From: Capillidium heterosporum
Taxonomy: Eukaryota > Entomophthoromycota > Entomophthoromycetes > Entomophthorales > Capillidiaceae
Reading direction: 5' to 3'
Assembly: GCA_016630905.1 (NCBI GenBank)
Contig: WBMQ01000001.1
Location: 124,001-188,000, forward strand
Length of the DNA: 64,000 nt
A model generated the notes under the pieces. That model had not been told where the DNA came from. It searched no databases and worked only from the letters and a program-made list of their open reading frames with translations. The position numbers were made by a program, and so were the translations under genes. The number at the start of each line of letters is the position of its first letter. The stretch's first letter is position 1. Of this stretch, positions 11,241-21,714 are shown in pieces.

Positions 11241-12361
11241 ATGCACCTCGTTTCTTGCTGTACAAGGTATATATTCCAAAGCCAGGTATCAGGATAGGTC
11301 TGATTCAATCAAAGGACAGTATATTGTCACTTTGAACAAGGATCAGCGTAATAGCTTGGAGCCCACATCAACTTAAAATTATTGATAAAAGTCGGATTAG
11401 AGTGGATAAAGTCAATCAGATATACAAATATACAGCCAAACTTAGTGATGATGTGATCGATTAGTTGATCAACTTATCAGAAGTTTTTGACTTCGTATTA
11501 GATGGAGTCACTAAAAGTACCAAACTTATCAATAGCAAATCTTTAATAACTCAAGTCGATATAGTCTAGGAATTTAATCAAATTTCTCAACGCCTCAAAT
11601 TGAATGGGGCGAGCTATAGCTATGCATACAGTACTCAAGGTGGTAAGGACATCATAGTATATATAATTGACTTCGAGATCAATCTCAATCATGCAGATCT
11701 GCAGACACGTTATATGAGATAAAGCAATCAATTTCACCTTTTTCGATTTCGAAGACTACGATCACAGCTCCCACATAGCTGATACAGTTGCTGGTACCGG
11801 ATATAAAGTCACCAAATCAGCTGCTGTTGTTGCCGTCAAAGTTTTCGACATTAATGGGCTATGGATCGTGATCCGACGTCTTAATAGGCATAAATTGACC
11901 TATCAAGGATAAGTCTATTGTTGGGTGGGAGGAAGTATAGTATGGCTAATAGAGCTGCTACAATCACTTACAACACCATATTCATCGTGGTAGCTTCTTT
12001 TATGAATGCTAAAGGATATGCCTATCAGGTTTTCAGGACCTTGACCTACAAAATCTTAGCTATAGGAACAACCAACATCTACGATAGGAGAGTCAGCTTC
12101 AACAGTTTTAGAGAGTATGTAGGTCTGCTAGCCTCTGTTGTCGACATTGTCTCGATTAACCACCGCGATAACAGTTTGATGGTAGTTAAGTCAGGTACTT
12201 CAATGGCTGCCCCACACGTCACCGGTCTGATTGCATACTTTCTGAGCTTCGAATCCTTGACCCCCTGGCAAGTGGCTGACAAGTTGGCTGCTAAAAACGC
12301 TATTGCCAGCCCTATGAGTGTCAATCTGTTAGCCTACCTCAATGCAAATGGTAAATATTAA
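11241..12361 (+). pseudogene. subtilase pseudogene
   Basis: A decayed relative of the intact subtilases. Propeptide-like sequence (YQDRSDSIKGQYIVTLNKDQ) starts near 11284. Catalytic-domain blocks follow, including the Asp region with Asp in IIDFEINLNHADL instead of IIDTGVN near 11665. The frame is broken by several stops and shifts between 11370 and 11915. From 11918 to the stop at 12361 the frame is open again and still holds the Ser motif SGTSMAAPHVTG, but the Asn region reads ASFMNAK rather than AAGNNNK. The C terminus (LNANGKY) resembles that of the gene at 24511-25728 (NGVRHKY), suggesting it was a copy of that type. Not expected to give active protease. Confidence 0.85.
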
Positions 12362-12641
12362 AGTTTATCTCTTCTATATGCTTAGCTGCAATGAGTTTTC
12401 AATTTTATACTATACTTTTCAACTTTACAACCAACCATCTATTGTATTAATGTAATCATCAAATCCTTGAAGATTAAAGATTTATGCAAATTTCATTTGA
12501 AGTTCCAAATCGGTCAGTAAACTAATCTTGAAATTGTGCTAAATTTATACCAAGTTTCTTGCTACTAATTTGACAGCCTGAAAATTTTCACTGGAAATCA
12601 AACTCAAGCTCACATTTCAAAATTGCAAACACATCTTAATC

Positions 12642-13970
12642 ATGGAATTCCAAGTGAACAAGTCGACTTTAGACAACTTCAGACTCCAGAAGATACTACG
12701 AGAGAACCACAACAGTACCATCTCGGCAATAGTCAGTGGGCCCAAAAATGATGAAATAGATATATCCAATTTACTACTTACTATCAGTGACAATCAAGTA
12801 TGTTTTTCAATTCTCAACTATCACCAAACTTGATGTTAATTGTAAAAGTAGATAAATATATACGACAACCAACACTTGGGTGATAACTTCGATTTAGTAT
12901 CCCATTTTGATATACCTGACGACTTTTCCAACCAAGTACCTAGACCAAAAGTTTTTATATTAACCTAAACCTATAGAATTTGTTGTGTGGAACATGGAGC
13001 TACTTCAATTCGGATGCCTTTATAATATTTTCAGGAGAGTCTAACACTATCCATGTCATTGCCTTATCCTACTCCCAGGAAATATTGAGACTTACCGGCC
13101 ATACAAGTAGCTTTATTTATCATTCCTGTTCTAAAACATCCGCTTTCAAGATCAAATCTTCTACCTATCGAGTTATGAAAACTTTATAGCATCCGTATCT
13201 ATCGACAACACGATAAAGATTTGGGATATAGTCGATGGAGCTTGTAAACTAACTTTAAATGTAAAAGCTACTAGCTGCGTAAGTATGCACTTTCCTACTT
13301 TATTCTAAAGCTTTGTCTTTTTATCTATTTAGTGCTTTAGTAAGGATGGTCAAGAACTCATCTGTGGCTTGTCGGAAGGCTCGATCTATAGTTTTGATTG
13401 GAAGGAGTTGGCTGAAGGTATGGATAGCGAGGCTAGCATCAAATCGGGATTACGTGTCCTAGCTAGTAGCTACCACAACAGTTCAGTTACCCATATGACT
13501 TTATTAGACGATTCAACAATTGTTTCTAGATCCAGTAACGGTATGGTTACAGTTACCAATATCAAAACCAAGGACTTGAAATTAAAGTTCATGCTCAAAA
13601 GTTCCTCTTCTACCAAGCTCAAATTTGGTATCCTGTAAGTATTCCCAGCTATTTTAACACCCTAACACTTCATTTCATTTAGTACTAAAGAAAACTTACT
13701 ATGTACCGGTACAAACTATGGAACTGTTATGATCTACTCTTTAATTGATGGTAAGATGGTTTATGAGTTGAAACATAAACGTAGTACCAAGCCGATACTC
13801 TCTTGCCAATTCGCCCGAGATGGAAAGTAAGCTTAAAGTTTTACCTGTCGTTGACTTTTTTGATTAGGAGTGTTGTAGGAGCCTCAAATGACGGGTTCCT
13901 ATGGAGGTATGACTACATCTCTGATGAGACTTTGGAGGAGTGGAGGAATTGGAAGCCTCCGACGCTCTAA
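12642..13970 (+). CDS. WD40-repeat protein, 7 exons
   Basis: Predicted beta-propeller scaffold of 348 residues. Exons 12642-12797, 12852-12935, 12977-13106, 13151-13278, 13333-13634, 13683-13826 and 13868-13970 join in one frame. After splicing, clear WD40 blades appear: LTGHTNQIFY then NFIASVSIDNTIKIWD, later ICGLSEGSIYSFDW, LCTGTNYGTVMIY, and a last blade with VVGASNDGFLWRYDYI. The length matches small single-propeller proteins such as eIF3i or Bub3, but the sequence fits none I can recognise, so no symbol is given. It lies between the subtilase pseudogene and ORC2, all on the + strand. WD40 proteins usually act as binding platforms in complexes; the partner is unknown. Confidence 0.8.
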
Positions 13971-14616
13971 ATAAAATATCTACAGCTTTTATTTGAGTGT
14001 TAGAGTCGTAACTTTGCATGTTCTTTTTGGATATTGGTATTTTATTACGAGCTTCCTGGTATTACCATTGCTTCTTTTATATACTAGCTATATTTAGATA
14101 TCTTTAGTTTCTATTTCTTAAACTACAAGCACTAATCTATTTTTGAAGCAGCTACTGAAGCAAGGTTCTCATACATTTTTATATTATACAGAAAAGAATA
14201 TACACTTACTATCGAGAAATCCAGATAACATCACAAGTAGCTATAAAATGTTGAAGTAAAAAACCTTGCAAGAATCTTTCAAGCTTGAGCATATCGATTT
14301 GCACTTAAATTTGATTCCAAATTAACACCTTTACAGCACCCTTTTCGTGTAAGTTTACCTAGCCAATATAAATGATCTATTTAGATTCCTTTTTGTCAGC
14401 GATTTGCCAATTTTTACTATATACAATACAATATAGAGATTGCTGAACAGGGTGGAAATATTCTTGCCAAATATATCCTAAGCAAACAATCTTTATTTGC
14501 CCACTCGAAAATTTTACTCAGATTTATTTACACTTCCATTTCAAAAATTTAATATCTACTTTATCAATAATAAGAGCAAACCTCTATTCAGCCAGCTTTC
14601 CAATTTATAAATAGAG
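13971..14616. other. intergenic
   Basis: 646 bp between the WD40 and ORC2 genes, presumably holding the ORC2 promoter. No further feature recognised. Confidence 0.4.
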
Positions 14617-15780
14617 ATGCCTCGACACAAAAAAGATAAAGTTGATAAAGAAATGGAAATTCAACAATACACCTACAAAAGAGATCCCACAAAATTGTTC
14701 AGTCACGTATCGATACCGGAGAAGCACTTGAGTTTAGACTTACCCCCAGCTATTGTCGATAGTGGGTTAGATAGTTGCCAGTCCTATTTTGAAAAGCAAG
14801 GCTTCAATCCAAAGCTAAAGTTCAAAGAGGTAGAGCAGGAGTTAAACTTCCAATTAGTATCCGACTACAAACTTTTAGAACCTTCTTTGAAAGAAGATTC
14901 AGACCAAGTCAAGACAAGTACCAAACATCTGCAAAAGTTAAACGATCAGCTTCTCCATCAATTTAAAACCGAATTGCGGCTAGGTTTTCATATATTAGCT
15001 TATGGTCTAGGTTCCAAGCTCAAGTTTATTGAAAAGTTGATAAAAACTCAGCTCGCTTATAGTAACTACAAAGTCTTAATTATCAACGGGTACATACCTA
15101 GCATAAACGTAAACTTTGTAATAGTCCAGCTCTTTAACCTCTTCAAATTAAAGTTGAACGCCAACAAAAGTGATTTCAACCAAATAATTTTACAACTTCA
15201 ACACCACCTAATTACTACCGAAAGTATCGAGAGAATAGTAATAGTAGTCAACAGTTTCGACAAGCTAAGTACCAAGAATCCACTCCACAAATTCCTCTTC
15301 AATCTTTTACACCTACCCAAGTTGAGTTTAGTATTGACGTTGGATTCGATAAATTTACCTCCCAGTATCAGCCTCAGCTTACTTTCTAACTATAAATTTA
15401 TATACCGCCAAGTAACTACCTACGAACCTTATATTGAGGAGCTGAAGTACCAGCTCGACGCCAAGAGTTTGAATTTGAACAACAAATCGGAAGTCGACGT
15501 TGATGGTATCAAGTTTGTATTGTCTAGTTTACCTCAGAAGGTGCAAAAGATCTTCAATGTGATAGTCAATTGGAAGGAGGAGGATATCAAGATTTATGAG
15601 GAGGTGCTGTTAAACGAGCTTAAGAAGCAGTTGCTGGTCACTAGTATCGACATCTTGAACAGTTCGCTGGTAGAGTTTTTGGAGCATGATGTCCTGTTAG
15701 TAAAATCCGATTTGAAGGGCAAGCACTACGTGCGAAACTTCAACATCGATCGAGTCAAAAGTTTTTTAAATGGTAATTAA
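14617..15780 (+). CDS. ORC2: origin recognition complex subunit 2
   Basis: Subunit of the six-protein complex that marks replication origins and loads the MCM helicase. Single exon, 387 residues. The core begins at the diagnostic block around residues 115-150 (LGFHILAYGLGSKLKFIEKL), the ORC2 AAA-like region in which GFxxLxYGLGSK replaces a true Walker A. IINGYIPSINVN and IVIVVNSFDKL follow as the next strands. The C terminus (LVEFLEHDVLLVKSD) matches the winged-helix end of ORC2. It is shorter than yeast Orc2 (620) because the disordered N-terminal region is reduced to about 110 residues. It ends 90 bp from the convergent proteasome beta5 gene. Confidence 0.88.
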   Translation: MPRHKKDKVDKEMEIQQYTYKRDPTKLFSHVSIPEKHLSLDLPPAIVDSGLDSCQSYFEKQGFNPKLKFKEVEQELNFQLVSDYKLLEPSLKEDSDQVKTSTKHLQKLNDQLLHQFKTELRLGFHILAYGLGSKLKFIEKLIKTQLAYSNYKVLIINGYIPSINVNFVIVQLFNLFKLKLNANKSDFNQIILQLQHHLITTESIERIVIVVNSFDKLSTKNPLHKFLFNLLHLPKLSLVLTLDSINLPPSISLSLLSNYKFIYRQVTTYEPYIEELKYQLDAKSLNLNNKSEVDVDGIKFVLSSLPQKVQKIFNVIVNWKEEDIKIYEEVLLNELKKQLLVTSIDILNSSLVEFLEHDVLLVKSDLKGKHYVRNFNIDRVKSFLNGN

Positions 15781-15869
15781 ATAAAATAAATATATCTATA
15801 CAATACTACATTTATAGTTTTTAAAATATTATATTTGATAAAAAGTCATTTATTTAAAATTTCCTTCCT

Positions 15870-16913
15870 TTAAATCTCAGTAGCCTGGATATCTTCCTTA
15901 GGGTAGTAGGCGTAGTGGACATCGTGGAAGTTGTGGTTGCCGTGGTAGACCCAACCGTCCTTAGCGACATGGTACACTAAATGAAAAATGCATAAATGGA
16001 ATGTACAGATGCAAAAACTTACGGTTGATCGAGCCACCCGAGAAGGCATCACGGTGAGCAGCATGGTAGATGCTACGTTTGCCCAACTCCAAGGCTTCCT
16101 CCACGGTAAGGTCGTATTTGTACCCCGAATCCAAGACCGAATAAGCAAAGGTTGACCCGGACCCAACTGAGAATCGCTCCCCGTTGACACGAGTGCCATC
16201 ACTGTCGACGTAGTAGATGTGAGGTCCTGTTTTGTCCCAACCAGTGATCATAGTGCCCTATATACCAATCTCTATTACTACTAATAAAGAAGAATAGTTT
16301 ACCATGGATAAACCGGAGCCTTTGTAGGCGTACACGATGTTACTTAAAATTTTAGAGGCAGCAGCTACACTTATACGTTCTCCATTCTGCAGCTCATACA
16401 GTCTATTTTATTACTACTTGTTTTTTATTTTTAAAAGGTACCTGCAGCGACGTCCCAGCTCCCGTTCCCAGAAGGAACAGTCGGCAGCACCACCAGCCAT
16501 AGTACCCAACAAGTAGGGGTTAATCTCGATTACTTTCTTTACGGTAGAACTTGCTAAAAAATAGAAACACTGTCAATACCAATATTCAAAATAGACAAAT
16601 ATTTACCAATGTAGTTTCCAGCTGAAGCCCTACTATCGACAGCAACTATTACACCCCCTTGGAACTTGAAAGCTAAAGTCGTAGTACCGTGGTTCAACTT
16701 TATCTTGGCAGAAGACTTCTCACTAGTTACATCGACTTGCTGGCTTAGAAATTGACTAGGCTTTTTAAGATTTAGTCCCTGCAAAAATTATATAAAAGTT
16801 ACGTTGGATAAATTGGGGAATTGGAAGGTGGGGAAGTCCAAGTTAGCTTGAATAGAAGCTGCATTCTCACTCAAAACCGACGTGCTTTCAAACTTTTCCT
16901 TAAATGTGTTCAT
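15870..16913 (-). CDS. PRE2: 20S proteasome subunit beta5, 6 exons
   Basis: Catalytic beta5 subunit, responsible for chymotrypsin-like activity of the 20S core. Minus-strand exons 16913-16803, 16778-16607, 16553-16442, 16402-16303, 16257-16023 and 15976-15870 give 278 residues. A propeptide of 68 residues ends at the autocleavage site HG/TTTLAF, making Thr69 the N-terminal nucleophile. Other landmarks are [48 protein letters not shown] and YHVAKDGW. The first intron (16802-16779) would be only 24 nt, far below the 39-53 nt of the others; it has GT and AG ends and an in-frame stop, so it must be removed. The start is 255 bp from the beta6 start on the other strand, suggesting a shared promoter region. 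Confidence 0.93.
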
Positions 16914-17168
16914 GTTGAAGTCTTCTTTCTTGTTAAGAGTTGTTGGTGGTCTACAGAATTATGAATTTAAGCTTCCTTGCTAACGTAAGCTCTAAGCAAA
17001 TTTGATCTTTATCCAACTTTAGCACTTTAGCCAATTAGCTGCTGTAAATCCAATAGATTTTAGGAAGCTTTGAAAAAATCTGGTGCTGACGTTTACCTGC
17101 AACTTTTAACTTTGAATCTTAGCTTAGAACCCACTTTTTAAAGAAAGAGTCCAAGTAGTTTTAAATAA
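16914..17168. promoter_or_regulatory. divergent beta5/beta6 promoter region
   Basis: 255 bp separate the start codons of two proteasome subunit genes transcribed away from each other. A CCAAT sequence occurs near 17030 (tagccaatta). I do not see the yeast Rpn4 element GGTGGCAAA. Co-regulation is an inference from geometry. Confidence 0.4.
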
Positions 17169-18021
17169 ATGAGCCAGCCAACTAAACACAATTTCGACCC
17201 CTACAGCCAAACCGGAGGGTACCTTATCGCTATTATCCCACAACTAACACAAAGGTAGAACAACTGTTGCCATAACTGGTAAAGATTTCGCCATTTTAGG
17301 TTCCGACACTCGCTTAAGTGAAGGGTATTTAATTTCAGCTAGACAGGCACCCAAGACTTTTAAGCTGTAACATTCCTTACCCATTCTCATAATTTACCAC
17401 TTTCTATTTAAATAGCACTCCATCAGCCGTATTAAGTTTCTGCGGATTCCACGCCGATGGTATTACTTTGGTAAATGCCATCAAGCAACGTATCAAGGTA
17501 CCCTATTTATAGCTGAAAACAAATTTATTAAAGTTATGAGTAGTGGTACAAATTCAACCACAGCAAAGTCATGTCCATCAAGAGCTTGGCTCAACTTATC
17601 CAAACCATCCTCTACGGCAGAAGGTTCTTCCCCTACTACACCAATGTCACTTTGGCTGGTTTATCAACTGAAGGTATCTCCCCACTTTCCTCAAAAATAA
17701 CCAAATGGTTTAACATATTCTATCTTAGGCACCGGCGTAGTCTACAACTTTGATCCAGTTGGCAACTACGAAGCAGTTTTAGTCGATAGTATAGGTACCG
17801 GTTCTTCTTTGTTGCAACCTCTTTTGGACAACCAGGTAGGTAGGTACCACCAGAAGGGTTTGGAATCCTTCCAGCCCGAGCTAGAGTTGGCTAAACAGCT
17901 TATTTTGGATGGGTTTACCTCGGCTACCGAACGTGATATTTACACTGGTGATTACTTGCAACTTTTCGTCATTGATAGTGAGGGAGTCCACGAGGAATTG
18001 CTCGAGTTGAAGAAGGATTAA
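17169..18021 (+). CDS. PRE7: 20S proteasome subunit beta6, 5 exons
   Basis: Non-catalytic beta subunit of the 20S core. Exons 17169-17218, 17259-17366, 17416-17497, 17544-17673 and 17729-18021 join to 220 residues. It matches the beta6 (PSMB1/PRE7) pattern: [85 protein letters not shown] and [14 protein letters not shown]. The first splice acceptor is set at 17258 rather than 17254 because the earlier site brings a stop into frame. There is almost no propeptide and no active-site Thr after a Gly cut, as expected for beta6. Confidence 0.92.
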
Positions 18022-18422
18022 GATTTATTTTTATAAAGATGATTTTTTATAGTTTTATCGGAGTTTGTTTGCTTTTAGACAGTATAGTTAAAATGCTCTG
18101 TTTAGGCAGTGCATTGAGCTTTGTTTATTTTTTAGACTCCGATAGGAATCATTAATATAAAGGTATATAAATATAATTCAAGTTGTTGAATAAACTACTT
18201 TACTAGTATTAACTATTTATATCAACTTAAAAACTTTGCTCTCAAATTAAACAAGCTCAAATTTAATCTTCAAGATAATTATTCAACAAGCTACTTCCAC
18301 TAGAAAATGCAGTCAAAACTATATACTTCACAAACAGCACCACTCGATTGTATTATAATTTAGGTTCCTATTCAAACTATAGACAATAAAGTAAATCCTA
18401 GACCATATCTATCCATCAACTT
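18022..18422. other. intergenic between convergent genes
   Basis: 400 bp between the 3' ends of the beta6 and alanyl-tRNA synthetase genes. Nothing else seen. Confidence 0.4.
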
Positions 18423-21307
18423 TTATTCCAAGAATATCAATTTCTTCAACATATCTATTTTATCCAACTCCAACTTGGCCCGTACCAAATTTCGACTACC
18501 TCCACCCTTGCCAAACTGATTCCCGTCCATCTGCAACCAAAACTTCAAAAGTAAGTTACAGTCATTTGGTACATCACCATCTTTAGACTTGGTAATCAAA
18601 ACTAGATCCTCAAGCTGAATTAAGTTGATGGTATCCTTGTACTTTGAATTAATCTCATCAACAAAGTCCATCATCCTACTGTATTTTTTCCCATCGTTAC
18701 TGCTTTCTTCCATATCGATAATGCTCTTATCCAATTGAATCCAAGTACCCTTGACGTGGTCATTACTTTTAGCTAAAAATTTACCTTTGGCAGCTTGGTA
18801 GTGTACTTTAGAAGTAGTTCCTAATTCTCTGGCCTTCTTCAAACCAGAATTTTCCTTTTTAAGTTGAGCAACTAGATCTTCAACGCTATCCAATGATTGT
18901 ACTTTGAATTTGGCTAAGAAGGCATCCAGTCGATTCTTGGTCTCAATGAGTTGATCAGTTGCATCTTGACCTGCGATAGCCTCTATCCTTTTGACTCCTT
19001 TGGCTATAGAACTGGAACTTTGAATTCGGATGGGGAAGCATTGGAGGATATCCTTTACGTGGGTACCAGCACACAACTCTTTAGATTGATTGCCCAACGT
19101 GACTACTCGAACTATCTCTGGGTATTTTTCAGTAAAGGTTGCTATAGCCCCCTGGTCAATCGCTTCTTGGTAAGGTAATTCTTGGGTGGTAGTAAATCTT
19201 TGATTGGAGAACTTTAGGCTGGCTATGTAGTTGTTTACCCAGCGCTCTACAGCTGACGTGTCGACAGGGCCGTCATGGTGGAAATCGAATCGCAACCGGT
19301 CGGGGTAGACGGCTGATCCAGCCTGTTTGATTGCAATACCGTAAGTTGAACGTAAGGCTGAGTTTATTATGTGGGTGGCGGAATGATGTACTGTTAACCC
19401 ATCTCTACGCCTGAGATCGACATGACAGTTCACTTCATCGTCCACTTTAATTTGATCTTTGTTGTCTAAGCTCAATTTCAAAGTAACAATCCCATCTAAG
19501 TTCAACACGCTGCCAATATCAGCTCTACCTAAATTAACAAACTCCAAATGTCCAAAGTCAGGTTCCTGACCACCTCCATAGCAGTAATAGGGATTGGATT
19601 CCAATACTATGTACATGTCCGTATCGGTGTACTCTATTGCTTTTACCTTTGATGGAATAGGATCCTTTGGAAGTTGATAACCGACAAAGGTCTGTTTAAA
19701 ATTGCTAGATTTTAGGCTTTGGAACAAATTTAGGGATGATAGATCGGTGCCGTTGACCAAAAACTTGTTGGATTTGGATTGGATTTTCTGCTGATCTAGT
19801 AGATTTTGAAATCCTAAAGTAATATCAGCAATTTAACTCGAGTAGAAATACTATACCATATAGATCGACTTGAAATCCATTGTCGTTAGCTATGGCAACC
19901 GTCAAATCGATGGGAAAGCCATGGCGATCATAAAGCAAGAAGCAAGTGTTGGCATCCACAATGTTGGCATCACCTTTAACTTTACTAAAATACTCTTGTA
20001 GGATGCTGGTGCCTTTTTCCAGAGCGGTAGAAAATCCCAACTCTTCTCGGTTAATTGTATCCCTAACTAACTCTAAACCCCCTTCCAGGCTTTTATAGAA
20101 TTTCATCGTATCAATGACAATAGGTACTAGGTTAGCTAAGGTATTTGGCTTGCAGTTGAGCTGGAAGCATGCCCGCAAAGCACGTCGAATTATCCTTCGT
20201 AAGACGTAATCCCGGCCGTTCGGTCCAGGTCGAACCCCTTCCATTATTAGGAAGGTAATGGTGCGGATGTGATCGGCGATAATCCTTTTGTAACTAACCG
20301 TCGTTGGCGTATCTACTTTGGTAGCTCTATATTGGTCTATCTGGTCTATAATTGTTTTGAATATGTCGATGTCAAAGTTGTTGGTCTTGCCCTATTGTAA
20401 ATAAAAAGGTTACCACTAAAGAATAAAACAATATAAATTACTTGCAGTACAGCTGCCAACCTTTCCAATCCCATACCAGTATCTATACAGCTGTATTCCA
20501 TATCCTCTATCTTACCGTTGCCATCCATGAGATTCTTCATAAACACCAAATTCCATATCTCAACGTACCTATCGTCAAAGTCTATATCTACTTTAGAATT
20601 GGGGAGCAGGTCGTAGAAGATTTCGGTACATGGGCCGCAAGGTAGTTTCAGCTTACTGGAGCTGTCCAAGGTACCCATGGTCCAAAAGTTATCTTTGGAA
20701 CTCCCATACCTTATCTGTTGAGTTTTTAGGCCTAGCTGTTTCCAGAAACCAAAGGTCTTTGAGTCGCCTTCCAGCACCCTAGATGAGAACAAAACAAATA
20801 TAGAAATGTTAATATCCAAGCAAAAAATAATAAAATAGCTTATTACGTGACTACCAATCGCTCCTTATCCAACTTCAACTCCTCAGTTAAAAACCTCCAA
20901 GCTAGAGCCATAGCCTCCTTCTCTTTTAGCTTACCAAATGAAAAGTTACCCAGCATCTCGAATAAAGTTAAATGTCGGTTAGTAAACCCAACGTTATCCA
21001 AGTCGTTATGTTTCCCTCCAGCTCTCAGACACAGCTGTACAGTGGTGATATTGTCATAAGGTGCTGTTTTAGGGCTAAGGAAGTAAGGTTTAAACTGATT
21101 CATACCGGCGTTGGTAAACAATAGGGTGTTTTCGCTAGGTGGTGGTAGTAAAGACGATGTGGATAGGACGTTATGGTCATTGGCTTGAAAGTAGGTTAGA
21201 AATCGGTGACGCAGATCTTGAGTCGATACATTGCGCTTCGTCGCTCGTGTTTTAAGTTGAAGTTGAAGGTTAGCTGGGATAGTCCTCCTAGTCAGAAGTA
21301 GCAACAT
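18423..21307 (-). CDS. alanyl-tRNA synthetase, mitochondrial/bacterial type, 4 exons
   Basis: Charges tRNA-Ala with alanine. Exons 21307-20847, 20778-20442, 20391-19857 and 19813-18423 join in frame to 907 residues. The N terminus is an Arg-rich, Leu-rich stretch without acidic residues ([18 protein letters not shown]), typical of a mitochondrial presequence. The class II core shows [28 protein letters not shown] and [10 protein letters not shown] (closer to bacterial than eukaryotic cytosolic wording), then [10 protein letters not shown] and [14 protein letters not shown]. The editing domain has HHSATH and CAGTH, the HxxxH and CxxxH zinc/editing ligands. A C-Ala-like tail holds [10 protein letters not shown]. 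The next in-frame Met after the presequence lies inside the catalytic core, so a cytosolic form would need a non-AUG start, as in yeast ALA1. Confidence 0.9.
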
Positions 21308-21714
21308 TATCTGAGTTGGGATGCTTCTACGTCTCAAAGGCAGCAAAATTCTTGAAGCTTTTGAAATTTCTAAACGGAAACTTGTTGACCAAAATTATCT
21401 AATTTCGATAGGAAGAGCCTGAATAAATCCAATAAAATGATCTGGTCTAATACTTTGACGTTTTAACATCTATGTTACTTTCAAAGCGATCAACGAAGGT
21501 TGGATTTGGCCAATTTCCTTAGATAGGATAGACCGGCCCAAGCTAAAGTTAGCTCTAAGGTTTATATATAATCTGTCAAAATAAATGAACAGAATCAACT
21601 ATACTATACCAATATAAAAGTACCTTACATAAATAAGGTAAAAATATTTAATATTACCAAGTATTTGGAGATATACAATCTAAAAAACCTCAAGCAACAG
21701 CCACAGCTAGTCCA
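21308..21714. other. intergenic
   Basis: About 400 bp between the synthetase start and the stop of the next minus-strand gene. It presumably carries the synthetase promoter. Confidence 0.4.

Noticed and set aside
16914-17168. Yeast-type Rpn4 (PACE) site between the proteasome genes
   Set aside because: GGTGGCAAA not found in either orientation.
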